Shown here in pieces: positions 33,171 through 47,983 of a stretch of 64,000 nucleotides of DNA. The translations under genes and the position numbers were made by a program. Within the stretch, counting starts at the first letter, position 1; every line of letters begins with the position of its first letter. Below the pieces are notes generated by a model. The model made no database searches. It was not told where the DNA came from and was given only the letters and a program-made list of their open reading frames with translations. This DNA comes from Adiantum capillus-veneris (Eukaryota; Streptophyta; Polypodiopsida; Polypodiales; Pteridaceae), in NCBI GenBank assembly GCA_014529385.2, contig CM043946.1:40307558-40371557 (forward strand), in the 5' to 3' direction.

Positions 33171-33564
33171 TATTGGTTTCTCTTTTCTTGCTTAAGAAGA
33201 GGAGCTCCTTAAGTTGTTCATGAAAGGTTGGACATGTTCATTGCATTAGGGTAAGTGGGACAGGGATCTATTATCTTGGTTGAAAAGGACCTAGTTTGAG
33301 GTACACCGCTAGGAGCTATAGTCTTAATAATGGAGTCTCTAAAGGCTTGCCTTTGGCTTAACCATTATTGAGCTACTAGAAATTTCAACAGGAACGATAA
33401 TCAACCAAGCAATGTTAGACCTCTCCACTAGTCTTTACAATCCACAGAGTCTAAACCACGGGTGTGGCTGCTTGAGAACTAATTTTCAAAGGTAAAGAAG
33501 AGTAGCAACTAAGGTTTTTGAGGGTACCAAAGCACAAAGTAATTTATACATACGTTTAGCTAGC

Positions 33565-33702
33565 ATGGCTGACAATAACCAAGAGAGTAGAATGAATATT
33601 GACAACTTTGATGTTTCAAATGAAGCGGCTAATGATGATGCCCCCATGTGCACTAATGGAAATGGCCTAAGAACTTTGAGAGTAGCGGAATTAGGAAATT
33701 AA
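33565..33702 (+). pseudogene. Start of C gag, cut by an inverted LTR (unit 1)
   Basis: The ATG opens MADNNQESRMNIDNFD and runs to NDDAPM, after which the frame reads into the inverted C LTR and stops at 33702. The same join occurs at 36.30 and 39.71 kb. No other part of gag follows. Confidence 0.6.
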
Positions 33703-34475
33703 AGGAAGCACTTTTGTGAGAATACTTTGTGAGCATAGAGGGTGAACTTAATTGATGGTAGCAACATAACAATGAACTTACTTAACTTGGCATGAATAAT
33801 ACTTTTGTCAGAGAAATATTTAGAGATCATGAAGACAGTTGAGGACCGGATTTATGTGGATCCGGTGCCCCCTCCAATAGGCATTTGTGTTATAGATTCT
33901 CCCATCAAGAGAGATTTGGTACAATACAATATTTGTGTTCCTTGTGACCTAGGTGATGCAATGAAGATGGAAAGCTTCATGCATCACGAGCATTACATAA
34001 AATTTGCAAACAACATTGACTATCCCAAACCTAAGTCCCAAGGCCTCAAACACTTCAAAGGTGGTGAGAGAAAGCAGGGAATGAGGGCAGGGAAGAGGAA
34101 GAAGAAACATTCCATAGGAGAAAGAAATATTTCCTCACTTATCATCACTCTTCTTGCTAGCATACATAATACCATAGTAATGAAGATGGAGAAGATGGAA
34201 AGCTTAAGCATTGATGCATGGATCTTGGTTGGATTTTCATTCCATAGAGAAGAGTGTTGGTGTAGTCTCTCAACTTCTCTACTAGCTTGGAGAATGAGAT
34301 GGAGCTCTTGCACTTTGCACTTTACACAATGAGAGTGTGTGTGAGTTTGTGTGGGAGAGTATACCCCCCCCAAGCTAGCCCCCTTCTTGCTTTCGTCGAC
34401 CCCCCCTTGTAGCTCATGCTTGAAGCTCATTGGACCTCTTCAGGCCTAGCCAATCACAAGCAGGAGGCATATCAA
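33652..34475 (-). mobile_element. Inverted partial C LTR (unit 1)
   Basis: Reverse complement of the right-hand 0.8 kb of the C LTR. It begins with the LTR end (ACTAATGGAAATGGCC) inside C gag and breaks off at ATATCAA, where the next forward LTR begins. The ORF at 33805-34332 is only antisense LTR. Confidence 0.8.
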
Positions 34476-35121
34476 AGTTAAAGGGGTCCAAATGAGAGAT
34501 GGTCTACCAAAGATCAATACTAGCTAATGGAGCTTAAAGACCTTAGGGTTAGCTTCATTAAGACCTCCAAAGGTTATTGTCAAAATTCCTTAAACCTTAG
34601 GCAAGCTAGGGTTGTGCTTAAGGTGGGAAACATGCCCAACCTTGAGGTGCTTGTTGTGCTTGCTGACTAAGGTGCTTGTCGTGCTTAGTGACTAAGGTGC
34701 TTGAGGGACTTAAGGGGTTACAAATAAAAAAGTATCCCTACTCGGGGGGGGGGGGGGGCTCATTGCTGGGGCATGAGAGAGAGCACACACACCCTCACAC
34801 AAGGCAGCCTTGTCTAAAGAAGCAACAAGGACACATGTCAAGTTCCTCTCCATGTTGCCCTCATAAGGTGCCTAAAGCCTATTAGTTGGCCTCTTAAGGG
34901 GTCCAATGATAATTTAGCTAATCAAATTAATGGTTTATGCATTTATCAAGTCCTTTCTCTCAAAGGGGAAAGCGGGACAATTTTCCTAAGACTAGCATGG
35001 TTGCTTGATATGCACTCTGCATGTGATTGGCTAAGCTTGTAGGGGTCCGATCAATTTGAAGCTTGAACTACAATGAGGGGTCGACCAAGGAAGCTAGGGG
35101 CTTGCTTGCAAGGTATACTCT

Positions 35122-35160
<39 letters not shown>

Positions 35161-35825
35161 ATTGGTGCAAAGTGTAAGAGCTTCATCTCCTTCTCCAATC
35201 TTTTTGAGAAGTTGAGAGCCTACACCAACACTCTTGGCTATGGAATGCAAATCCAACCAAGAGTCATGCTTCAATGCTTAAGCTTGCTATCATCATCATC
35301 ATCATTATTATGCTATTACGATATTATGCTATGCTATGCAAGAAGAGTGGTGATATGCGAGGAACTATCTCTTTCGCGTATGTTACTTCTTCTTCCTCTT
35401 CCCTACCCTCATTCCCCACTAGCTCTCTCCACCTTCGAAGGTGTTTGAGGCCTTGGGACTGAGGCCGGGGATGGTTAATTCTTTGAAAAAGTTTATGTTA
35501 TGCTCGTGATGCATGAAACTTTCCATCTTCATTGCATCACCTAGGTCGCAAGGAACACAAAAATTGTATTGTACCAAGTCTCTCTTTATGAGAGAATCTA
35601 TAATACAAAAGCCTACTGGAGGGGGGACCTGCTCAACATAAATTCGGTCCTCAACTATTGTCATGTTCTCTAATTATCTCGCTTGCAAAAGTATTGTTCA
35701 TGCCAAGTTATTTAAGTATCTAATTAGGTTCACCCTCCGTGTTCTTAAAGTAGTCTCATAAAAATTCTCACTATAATTCTCTTAATTCTACTATTCTCAA
35801 TGTCCATAGGCCATTTCCATTATAT
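34474..35825 (+). mobile_element. C LTR, copy 2 (lacks first ~150 bp)
   Basis: Begins at AGTTAAAGGGGTCC, matching position 31804 of copy 1, and ends CATTTCCATTATA before a second primer-binding site. It includes (CA)n at 35124-35158. Confidence 0.85.
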
Positions 35826-35826
35826 T

Positions 35827-35838
35827 GGTATCAAAGCC
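35827..35838 (+). other. Second C primer-binding site
   Basis: TGGTATCAAAGC again, followed by the same leader as in unit 1. Confidence 0.8.
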
Positions 35839-36213
35839 ATTGGTTTCTCTTTTCTTGCTTAAGAAGAGAGGTCCTTAAGTTGTCCATGAAAGGTTGGACC
35901 TGTTCATTGCAATAGGGTAAGTGGGATAGGGATCTATTATCTTGGTTGAAAAGGACCTAGTTCGAGGTACACCACTAGGAACTATAGTGTTAATAATGGA
36001 GTCTCTTGAGGCTTGCCTTTGGATTAACCATTATTGAGCTACTAGAAATCTAAATAGAAACTAGTTAGACCGCTCCACTAGTCTTTGCAATTAACATTGT
36101 CTAAACCACGGGTGTGGCTGCTTGAGAACTAATTTTCAAAGGTAAAGAAGAGTAGAAACTAGGTTTTTGAGGGTACCAAAACACAAAGTAATTTATGCAT
36201 AAGTTTAATTAGC

Positions 36214-36339
36214 ATGGTTGACAATAACCAAGAGAGTAGAATGAATATTGACAACTTTGATTTTTCACATGAAGGGGCTAATGATGATGCCCCCATGTGT
36301 ACTAATGGAACTTTGAGAGTAGCGGAATTAGGAAATTAA
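36214..36339 (+). pseudogene. Start of C gag, cut by an inverted LTR (unit 2)
   Basis: MVDNNQESRMNIDNFD... then the same antisense LTR join as unit 1, with a small deletion at the join (AATGGAACTTTGAG). Confidence 0.6.
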
Positions 36340-36806
36340 AGGAAGCACTTTTGTGAGAATACTTTGTGAGCATAGAGGGTGAACTTATTTGATGGTAGCA
36401 ACATAACATAGACCTTACTTAACCTGGCATGAATAATACTTTTGCAAGAGAAAGAGTTTAGAGAACATGACAACAGTTGAGGACCGGATTTATGTGGAGC
36501 CGATCCCCGCTCCAATAGGCATTTGAATTATAGATTCTCCATCAAGAGAGACTTGGTACAATACAATCTTTGTGTTCCTTGTGACATAGGTGATGAAATG
36601 AAGATGGAAAGCTTCATGCATCATGAACATTACATAAAGTTTGCAAAAAGCATTAACTATTCCAAGCCTCAATCCCAAGGCCACAAACACCTTCAAAGGT
36701 GGAGAGAGATAGCAGGGAATGAGGGCAGGAAAGAGGATGAAGAACATTCCATATGAGAAAGAAATAGTTCCTCACTTATCATCACTCTTCTTGCTAGCAT
36801 ACATAA
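36299..36806 (-). mobile_element. Inverted C LTR of unit 2, left part
   Basis: Reverse complement of the C LTR end, running to GCATACATAA, where element T is inserted. It continues at 38852. Confidence 0.8.
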
Positions 36807-38851
<2,045 letters not shown>

Positions 38852-38856
38852 CATAA

Positions 38857-39478
38857 TAGCATAGTAATGAAGATGGAGAAGATGTCAAGCTTAAGCATTG
38901 AAGCATGGTTCTTGGTTGGATTTGCATTCCATAGTCAAGAGTGTTGGTGTAGGCTCTCAACTTCTCTAATAGCTTGGAGAAAGAGATGGAGCGCTTGCAC
39001 TTTGCACTTCACACAATGAGAGTGTGTGTGAGTGTGTGTGGGAGAGTATACCCCCCCCCAAGCTAGCCCCCTTCTTGCTTTGGTCAACCCCCCCTTGTAG
39101 CTCATGCTTGAATCTCATTGGACACCTTCAGGTGTAGCCAGTCACAAGCAGGAGGCATATCAAGCAACAAGGGTAGTCTTGGGACAAGTGTCCCCCTTTC
39201 CCCTTTGAAAGAGAGGACTTGATAAATGCCAAAAAAATTTAATTAAATTAACTAATTTATCATTGGACCCCTTGGGAGGTCAACCAACAGGCTTTATGCA
39301 CACCATGAGGGCAACATGAGGAGGAGCTTGACAAGTGTCCTATTTGCTTTCTTTGTACCAATCTTGCCTTGTGTGAGTGTGTGTGTGTGTGTTCTCTCTC
39401 ATCCCCCTAGCTTTAGGGCTTGCCCCCTCTCTTGTAGGGATGGGGTTTGATGTTTGAACACCTTACCCTCAATCACCT
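38857..39478 (-). mobile_element. Inverted C LTR of unit 2, right part
   Basis: Resumes the inverted C LTR after T and ends at CACCTTA, joined to GACCTCTCCACTAATC of the C leader. The join has TTAG microhomology. Here no forward LTR precedes the leader. Confidence 0.75.
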
Positions 39479-39627
39479 TAGACCTCTCCACTAATCTTTG
39501 CAATCAACAGAGTCTAAACCACGGGTGTGGATGCTTGAGAACTAAGTTTCAAAGGTAAAGAAGAGTAGCGACTAAAGTTTTGGAGGGTACCAAAGCACAT
39601 AGTAATTTATACATAACTTTAATTAGC

Positions 39628-39735
39628 ATGGCTGACAATAACCAAGAGAGTAGAATGAATATTGAAAACTTTGATTTTTCACATGAAGGGGCTAATGATG
39701 ATGCCCCCATGTGTACTAATGGAAATGGCCTATGA
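39628..39735 (+). pseudogene. Start of C gag, cut by an inverted LTR (unit 3)
   Basis: MADNNQESRMNIENFD... with the same antisense LTR join; ends TGA at 39735. Confidence 0.6.
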
Positions 39736-41209
39736 ACTTTGAGAGTAGCGGAATTAGGAAATTAAAGGAAGCACTTTTCTGAGAATACTTTGTGAGCATA
39801 GGGGGTGAACTTAATTGATGGTAGCAACATAACATAGAACTTACTTAACTTGGTATGAATAATAATTTTGCAAGAGAAAGAGTTTAGATAACATGATAAC
39901 AGTTGAGAACCGGATTTATGTGGAGCCGGTCCCCCCTCTAATAGGCATTTGTATTATAGATTCTCCCATCAAGAGAGACTTGGTACAATACAATCTTTGA
40001 CTTCCTTGTGACCTAGGTGATGCAATCAAGATGGAAAGCTTCGTGCATCACGAGCATTACATAAACTTTGCAAAAATCATTAACTATCCCAAGCCTCAGA
40101 CCCAAGGACTCAAACACCTTCATAGCGGGGAATGAGGGCAGGGAAGAGGAAGAAGAAACATTCGATAGGAGAAAGAAATAGTTATCACTCTTCTTGCTAG
40201 CATACATAATAGCATAGTAATGAAGATGGAAATATTAAGCATTGAAGCATTGCTCTTGGTTGGATTTGCATTCCATAGACAAGAGTGTCGATGTAGGCTC
40301 TCAACTTCTCTACTAGGTTGGAGAAGGAGATGGAGCTCTTGCACTTTTTCACCCAATGAGAGTGTGTGTGTGTGGGAGAGTATACCCCCCAAGCTAGCCC
40401 CCTTCTTGCTTTGGTTGACCCCCCCTTGCAGCTCATGCTTGAAGCTCATTGGACCCCTTCAGGCCTAGCTAATCACAAGCAGGAGGCATATCAAGCAACA
40501 AGGGTATTCTTGGGAAAGTACTTGGGAAAAGTGTCCCCCTTTCCCGTTTGAGAGGGAGGACTTAATGCCAAAAACAATTAATTAAATTAACTAATTTATC
40601 ATTGGACCCCTTGGGAGGTCAACCAATAGGCTTTAGGCACACCATGAGGGCAACATGAGGAGGAGCTTGACAAATGTCCTATTTGCTTTCTTTGTACCAA
40701 ACTTGCGTTATGTGAGGGTGTGTGTGTGTTCTCTCTCATCCCCCTAGCTTTAGGGCTCGCCCCCTCTTGTAGCGATGGGATTTGACTTTTGAACACCTTA
40801 CCCTCAAGCACCTTAGTCACCAGCATGACAAAGCACCTCAAGCTCGGGTAGTGTTCCCACAAGTACCTCAAGCTCCCTAGTCGGTAAGCACGACAAGCAC
40901 CTCAAGCTTGGGCCGGGTGCCCACCTCAAGCTCAGCCCTAGCTTACCTAAGGTCAAAGGACTTTTAACACTAACCTTTGCAGGTCTTTAATGAAGCTAAC
41001 CCTAAGGTCTTTTAAGCTCCATTGGCTAGCCTTGCTCTTTGACAGACCATCTCTCATTTGGACCCCTTTATCGTTGGCCCCTTGTTGACATAGATCTGTT
41101 AGCACATGTCTATATTCTAACCCTTGTTCTCGTCTATTCTCCCACATTAAATGATCAGTTTAATATGAGAAAATCATTTGAGTTGGTTAGATATTAGATT
41201 TTTATGACA
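39712..41209 (-). mobile_element. Inverted C LTR, full length (3' LTR of a minus-strand C copy)
   Basis: On the minus strand it runs from TGTCATAAAA (41209) to CCATTAGTACA at 39712. Upstream on the minus strand lies the tract AGAGAGGTAA and then the C pol tail, so it is the 3' LTR of a C copy inserted antisense into C gag. Confidence 0.85.
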
Positions 41210-41838
41210 TTACCTCTCTCTTGAAATCATAGTCATTCTTGACTATGAGGTAAAAGAGATAAATCCTTACTCATTAATCAATGTTTTTTAGTGGGTCGAG
41301 GATCCATTTTTACCCTACGACATCTTTCCAAGATGGATGACTAATCCATTTGGGGCTTGGGAGACATGGCTGCCGCAAGCATGTCTGCTCTTTAGTCCAT
41401 TTCATTCTCCCCGACAAATTCTACTTGGTGTTTGAGAGACGTCGTCATCACACGTCAAACATGATTCTAAGTATGCATACTACTTAAATTTGTGCACAAT
41501 AAAAAGAGAAAACTAACCTTACAAGACAAAAATATTGGTCATTTAAAAGAAATTTGTACATTTTCTTTCTCTAATGTAGCATTGTAAGCATTGACAAGGT
41601 TCATACTATCCTTAAGTTGTATTCCTTGCATCCATCTAACATCTTCAAAAGGATACTTTTTGAACTTAATAAGATACCGTCAAATAATCTTACCATGTCG
41701 TAGTACCTTGTCTTCATGCTAAAGGATATCTTCGGGTTGTAGTACCTCTTCTTGGTCTTCAATTTCAGGAGGGTCTTCAATAATTGGTTCACTTGGTGGC
41801 TCTCCTTTGTAGGGCTTAAGTAGGCTCACATGAAAAAG
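41210..41838 (-). pseudogene. C pol tail (chromodomain end) and 3' untranslated region, inverted
   Basis: The minus strand encodes FHVSLLKPYKGEPPSEPI and EVLQPEDIL, the integrase C-terminus/chromodomain linker also found at 45.75 and 49.45 kb, then the 3' untranslated region and polypurine tract. It breaks off near 41838, where plus-strand C sequence begins head to head. Confidence 0.7.
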
Positions 41839-42965
41839 CATTTTGCATTTTGCATTTTGTATGAGGCTTATGAGGCCTCTTGATGAAACTCCCAGAAGAA
41901 GACTCTCTCCCATAAGAGAGGAGGAATCCAAAGAAGGAGAAAGAAGCAAATCATTAAGTTCCTCTAAAGATGTGACTCCATGAAGACGGCGGTCTAGACA
42001 ATCGCCAACTTCTCTCTAGAGGAAACACTCAACCCATAGTCCTTCTCCTCATCACTTTGAAAGGGAAGAGAGGAACAAAGGAACAAAAAGGAAAAAAAGA
42101 GGTCAACCTCTTCTCCTTCTTCTTCACCTTCCTCCTCTTCCGACAAAAGCAACAGTTATTCTCCTAGAGAATACAAGAGGAGAGGACATCGCAAATCCTA
42201 CCCTACGTGGAGAAGGTCTCAAAAGCTCAAGAAATTCAAAAAGGGAGGAAAGAGTTTCTCTTTTCTTACCTATGATGTCACCTTTGGTGGTACTGACAAA
42301 GAAATGGCCTTCATCCAACAATTTGACACGGCCTTTAGAGACGAGGGCTTCACAGAGTCCTCCAAGCTATGTCATGTAGCTATCCACTTCCAAAAATCTA
42401 CCTTCATGGCAACGGTGAAGCCCCAAAGACATGGAAAACTCTATGAGTTTCCATCATGAAGCAATTCCTTGCAAGCAATGCAAAGGACAAAGTGATTATT
42501 GAATAGCAGAGTTTGAAGCTGCTCTGCAACGAGTATATCCACAGATATATGGAAAAGTTTTGGGATTTACATCTCAAGGCTACTGTCTTTCAAAAGATAG
42601 ACTTTGCCGAGAAAAGGCAACAAGTTTGTGCGGGATTACCTGAAGAAATGTCCGAGTATGTCAACTCCCAACGGGCTGGTTCTATCACCAAAGTAATCCA
42701 CCATACTATGGTTGCTTCGCACATCAATTTCCAACAAGGGGCTAAAAGGAACGCCAAGTCCATGGAAAACAAAGACAAAAATGATGCAAAGGGGAAGAAT
42801 AATGCCCAAAACTCTTCCCAAGGCAAATTCAACAACAACAAATGGACCAAGGAGAAGGGAGTTTACAAAGGTAAAAATAAACTCTCTCTTGAACAGCTAG
42901 AATCTTTTTGTAAGGACCACAAATGCTTTAAGTGTGGGGAGCAAGGACATGACTATCGTTATTGA
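41839..42965 (+). pseudogene. gag: Gag of plus-strand element C
   Basis: A basic, Ser-rich N-terminal stretch is followed by YDVTFGGTDKEMAFIQQFD, a gag core and, at 42513-42965, the nucleocapsid with CFKCGEQGHDYRY. The final Cys of the CCHC box is replaced by TGA (42963-42965). Frame changes and stops occur before 42513. The upstream 5' LTR is missing. The start is uncertain because the left edge is a head-to-head rearrangement. Confidence 0.65.
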
Positions 42966-43004
42966 CCCAAAAGAAATGCCTGCAATGAGACTCCTAGAGC
43001 TTCC

Positions 43005-43571
43005 ATGATCAAAGCTCCAAAAGAGGATGTTCATTGCAAAGGATCACCTCTCTCCTCTGCTTGGGAAAAGGTAAGGGATCATGATGCCTTCATCTTGTTT
43101 GACCCTGGCTCTACTCACACTTTTATATCAATGAAGTTGGCCAACAAGTTAGGCATTCAAGCTCATGAGATGGGAGATACTCTTGTAACCGATGGAGCCT
43201 TCAAGGGGCAAGAAACAATAGTTACTCCCTTGATTGGAAAATTGAGGCCTAATATCCAAGGCTATGTTGACAAAGAATATTTCTTCATCTCTCCTCTCAA
43301 GCATGAAGATGTCATCTTAGGGGCACCATGGTTTGACCGTATGGCTATTAATGTAAAGTTCCTTGAAAGAAGGTTGTATTTCAATTATAGGGAAAATAAC
43401 CTAGTCGTACCGTCCCCCTTGAATTCTCCTGCTTTTGACAAATCACTAAAAATCTCAGTTTTTGCGTACATGATTTTTGTCAAACAATCCATAAAAGGTC
43501 CTACTGTTTTATCAAATGAAAATGATAGGAATCAAGAAGAGTTATACTTGTCTAGTTTCCTGATATTCTAA
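43005..43571 (+). pseudogene. Protease region of element C
   Basis: An aspartic protease with active site FILFDPGSTHTFIS and C-terminal DVILGAPWFDRM. The 188-codon ORF is open but isolated by the stop before it and a stop after it (43569-43571). Confidence 0.75.
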
Positions 43572-44590
43572 GATGTTTTTATTGATGACATCCCTTTGAA
43601 CTTACCTCCTAAACGAGGGGATGCTGATCATCAAATTGAGCTCCTACCAAGAAGCTCACCGCCTATCAAGTCTCCTTATCGAGTTTCTCAAGCTCAACAA
43701 GAGGAGATCATGAGGCAAGTATAAGAATTGGTAGAAAAAGGGATGGTGAAGCCTATCTCCTCTCCTTTTTTCTCTTTAGTCCTTTTAGTGCAAAAGAAAG
43801 ATGATACATACCGCATGTGTGTGGACTATCAAGCACTAAACCATATCACTATCAAAACCAGATTTCCCATACCGCTGGTCGAAGATCTGTTTGACAAGCT
43901 ACAAGGTTTGACCTAGTTCAGTAGGATTGACCTTAAAAGTGTCTATCATCAAATAAGGATAGTGAATGAAGATATAATAAAGACCGTGTTCCGTACAACG
44001 TTTGGTCTTTTATAATACCTTGTCATGCCTTTTTGTTTGACAAATTCTCCAGCCACGTTCCATCTAGGTTATTATAGCTTCATTAAAAAAATTTCTCAAA
44101 TAGCAGGACCATTGGATGACTTAACAAAGAAGAACGTTAAGTGCTCATGGACTATTAAAGAGCAAAATGCTTTTGACAAGCTCAAACAAAAGCTTACCTC
44201 CCAACCAGTGCTTATGCTTCCGGATCTCTCAAAGCCATTTGAGGTCCAATGTAATGCTTGTGGTTTTGCCTTGGAGTAGTCTTGCTTTAAGAAGGACATG
44301 CTATAGCATTTGAGAGCTGAAGTCTCAATATGAATGAACGGGTCTTGGGCGTATATGGAAAAGAGCTTTTAGTTGTTCTACATGCGCTATACACATGGAA
44401 GAAACTCCATTTATTTTGCAAACAGGACCACCAAAGTCTCAAGTACGTCATGACGCAAACCAAGCTTTCTAAAAAAAAAAGAGGTGGGTAAATTTTCTTT
44501 CGCAATTTTATTTTCATGTTGCTCACATTGCTGGTAAGCATAATCAAGTGGCCGATGCAGTTTCATGACGACAAAGAGTCAATCCGGTGT
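43572..44590 (+). pseudogene. RT and RNase H remnants of element C, catalytic box deleted
   Basis: RT start is clear: SSPFFSLVLLVQKKDDTYRM, VDYQALNHITIKTRFPIP and MPFCLTNSPATF. The sequence then jumps near 44060 to HLGYYSFIKKISQIAGPL, the tether/RNase H side, so the region with the YxDD catalytic box is gone. RNase H-like sequence (VQCNACGFALE) follows with stops and frameshifts. It cannot make active RT. Confidence 0.75.
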
Positions 44591-44734
44591 CTATAGCAAC
44601 TCACAATGATCTATCCTGTATGATAGGTGAGTATGATATAGACCTTGACTTTAAAGACATAATGTCAGCCCTTGCATTGGGGAAGAAAGAAGAACCATTC
44701 ACCTTGCAGGATGGTTACCTTCTCCATGGCAATA

Positions 44735-46020
44735 GGCTATGTGTTACCCACTCCCATGTATGAATCCCATGTTCCTCCCTATGCGGGTCATAGAGGAATT
44801 CAACCTACTCTTTAAGGAGTAGAGACGTACTTCTATTGGCCTACTATGAAAGTAGACATACAAGAGTATGTTTCAAAATGTGTGATATGCCAAAAGACCA
44901 TGTATGATAGAGGGAAGCAACTTGGGTTACTCCAACCATTTCCAATCCCTAATTCACCATGGGAGAGTATATCCATGAATTTTATCTTTGGATTACCAAG
45001 TCTATCCATGGGAATATGGACAATAGTTAATAGGTTTAGAAATCACTTTATTTCCTGTCAAAAAGACTATTAAGGCACATCAAATGGCAATTCTCTTCAT
45101 ATCTCTGATTTTCAAACACCATGGATTGCCAACAACCATCTTGTCAGATAAAGATCCTAGAATGACACCAGTAATTTTTGGAAAGGTCCCTTTGAAAATC
45201 TAGGTACAAGATTGAATTTCTCTTCATCCTATCACCCACAATCGGATGGTCAAAGTGAAATAGCCAATCTTACGATTCTCAATCTACTAAAGACTTATGT
45301 TATAGAAGTAGATCAACACTCGTAATGGGAGAAGTACTTACCACTTGTAGAGTATGCGTACAATAATACTGTCCATACTACTATGGGAAAGGCACCTTTT
45401 GAGATCATAGAGGAAAGACCTAAAAGTCTCTTGCTACTTAAAATACATGGGAAGATCTTTGCTGTATGAGTATAGCCATGACCTACAAGAATATTTCCAA
45501 AAGATTAAGGAGGCTATATCCATCTCTCAACAAAGGAAAAAGGCTGCTGCTGATACAAACAGAAGGGCCTTAACGTTCAAAGAAAATGATCGGGTCAAAA
45601 TCAAGTTTTCCAAGGCTCGATTAAGGCAAATGACGAGCAAAGATCCTACGGGCCATCAAAAAAATTATGCTAAACTAGCAAAAAGATATTATGGTCCTTT
45701 TCAAATCTTGAAGCCAATCAATGACATGGTTTATCAACTCAAGTTTCCCAAGCACTGGATCATACACAATGCTTTTCATGTGAGCCTGCTTATTTCGTAC
45801 AAAGGAGAGCTACCAAGTGAACCAATTATTGAAGACCCCCCAGAAATCGAAGACCAAGTGCTACAACCCAAAGCTATCCTTCCGCATGAGGACAAGGTAC
45901 TTCGGCATGATAAGTTATCCAATCGTATCTTATTAAGTTCAAGCATTATCCTTTTGAAGATGCTAGATGGATGCAAGGAATACAACTTAAGGATAGTATG
46001 AACCTTGTCAATGCTTACAA
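44735..46020 (+). pseudogene. Integrase and chromodomain-like tail of element C
   Basis: Broken frames encode the zinc region end (SKCVICQK), the catalytic core (SYHPQSDGQSEIANL) and the C-terminal part in ORF 45447-46001 with KRYYGPFQILKPINDMVYQL and FHVSLL. Beyond a frameshift, another frame gives YLIKFKHYPFEDARWMQ, typical of the chromodomain of plant chromoviruses. A 3' untranslated region and polypurine tract (46321-46327) lead into the LTR. Confidence 0.75.
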
Positions 46021-46330
46021 TGCTACATTAGAGTAAGCAAATGTACATGTTTCTTTTAAATGATCAATGTTTTTGTCTTATAAGATTGATTTTCTTTTTC
46101 TTGTGGACAAATTTAAGTAGTATGCATGCTTAGAATCATGTTTATGTTAACGATGTCTCTCAAACACCAAGTAAGTCTCCCAAGCCCCAAATGGATTAGT
46201 CATCCATCTTGGAATGATGTTGTGGGGTAAAAAGGGACCCTCTACCTGCTAAGAAACCTCATCTAATCAGTAAGGCTTTATCTCTCCTACCTCATAGTCA
46301 AGGACGACTATGATTTCAAGAGAGAGGTTA

Positions 46331-46742
46331 TGTTATAAAATCTAATGTCTAACCAACCCAAATGATTTTCTCATATCAAACTAATCATTTAATGTGGGAG
46401 AATAAATGAAAACAAGGGTTAGAATATAGACATGTGCTTATGGATCTATCTCAACACGGGACCAAGTTAAAGGGGTCCAAATAAGAGATGGTATGTCAAA
46501 GAGAAATGCTAGCTAATGGAGCTTAAAGACCTTAGGGTTATCTTCATTAAAGACCTCCAAAGGTTAGTGTTAAAATTACTTAGACCTTAGGCAAGCTAGG
46601 GATCAGCTTGAGGTGGGAAACCAGTCCAAGCTTGAGGTGCTTGTCGTGCTTGTTGATGACTAAGGTGCTTGAGGTGTTGTATGACTAAGGTGCTTAAGGT
46701 GCTCCATGACTAAGGTTCTTGAGGGGCTTAAGGTGTTCCAAA
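46331..46742 (+). mobile_element. 3' LTR of C, truncated after ~410 bp
   Basis: Starts TGTTATAAAATCTAATGTC after the polypurine tract and ends at GGTGTTCCAAATC, where a second integrase copy begins with AATAGACTATGTGC. Confidence 0.8.
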
Positions 46743-47983
46743 TCAATAGACTATGTGCTACCCACTCCCTTCCTGATAAAGTTATCTATGAATCCCATGC
46801 TCCTCCCTATGCGGGGCATAGGGAAATTCAACCTACTCTTCAAGGAGTAGAGACGTACTTCCATTGGCCTACCATGAAAGTGGACATACAAGAGTATGTT
46901 TTCAAAATGTGTGGTATGCTAAAAGACCAAGTATAATAGAGGGAAGCAACCTAGATTACTCTAGCCATTGCCATCCCCAATTCACCATGGGAGAGTATAT
47001 CCATGAATTTTATCTTTGGATTAACCAAGTCTATCCATGGGAATATGGGAATATGGACAATAGATGACAGGTTTAGCAAGCAAGCACACTTTATTCTTGT
47101 CAAAAAGACTTTTAAGGCACATCAAATGGAAACTTTCTTCACATCTCACATTTTTAAACACCATGGATTGCCAACATCCATTGTCTGAGATAGAAACCCT
47201 ATAATGACCAATCATTTCTGGAAAGGTCTCTATGAAAATCTAGGTACAAGATTGAATTTCACTTTGAATGGACAAAGTGAAATAGCCAATCTTACAATTC
47301 ACAATCTACTGAAGACTTATGTTACAATAGTAGATCAACACTCACAATGGGAGAAGTACTTACCACTTGTAGAGTATGTGTACAATAATACTGTCCATAC
47401 TACTATGGGAAAGGCACCTTTTGAGATCATAGAGGAAAGACCTAAAAGTCCCTTGCTACTTAAAATACATGGGAAGCTCTTCGCTGCTGCTGATGAGTAT
47501 AGCCATGACCTACAAGAATCTTTCCAAAAGATTAAGGAGGCTATATCCATCTCTCAACAAAGGCAAAAGGATAATGCTGATAAGAACAGAGGGGCCTTAA
47601 CATTCAAAGAAAATAATTGGGTCAAAATCAAGTTTGCCAAGGCTCGATTAAGGCAAACGATAGGCAAAAATCCCTACGGGTCATCAAAAGTATTATGCTA
47701 AACTAGCAAAAAGATATTATGGTCCTTTTCAAATCTTAAATCCAATCAATGACATGGCTTATCAGCTCAAGTTGCCCAACCATTGGCTCATACACAATGA
47801 TTTTCATGCGAGCCTACTTATGTCCTACAAATGAGAGTCACCAAGTGAACAAACTATTGAAGACCCCCCAGAAATCAAAGACCAAGAAGAGGTGCTATAA
47901 CCCGAATCTATCTTCGGCATGAGGACAAGGCAAACGACATGCAAAATTTGCTACGGGCCATCAAAAGTATTATGCTAAACTAG
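46743..47983 (+). pseudogene. Second integrase copy of element C
   Basis: Repeats the integrase of 44735 onward: WPTMKVDIQEYVFKM, FTLNGQSEIANL in ORF 47204-47701, then ILNPINDMAYQL. It is interrupted at CTAG (47980-47983) by the solo X LTR and resumes at 49349. Several frames are broken. Confidence 0.75.

Noticed and set aside
33805-34332. Protein-coding gene of 175 codons (and similar ORFs at 40120-40449, 59218-59493)
   Set aside because: They are translations of the C LTR in one or other direction and recur only because the LTR recurs.
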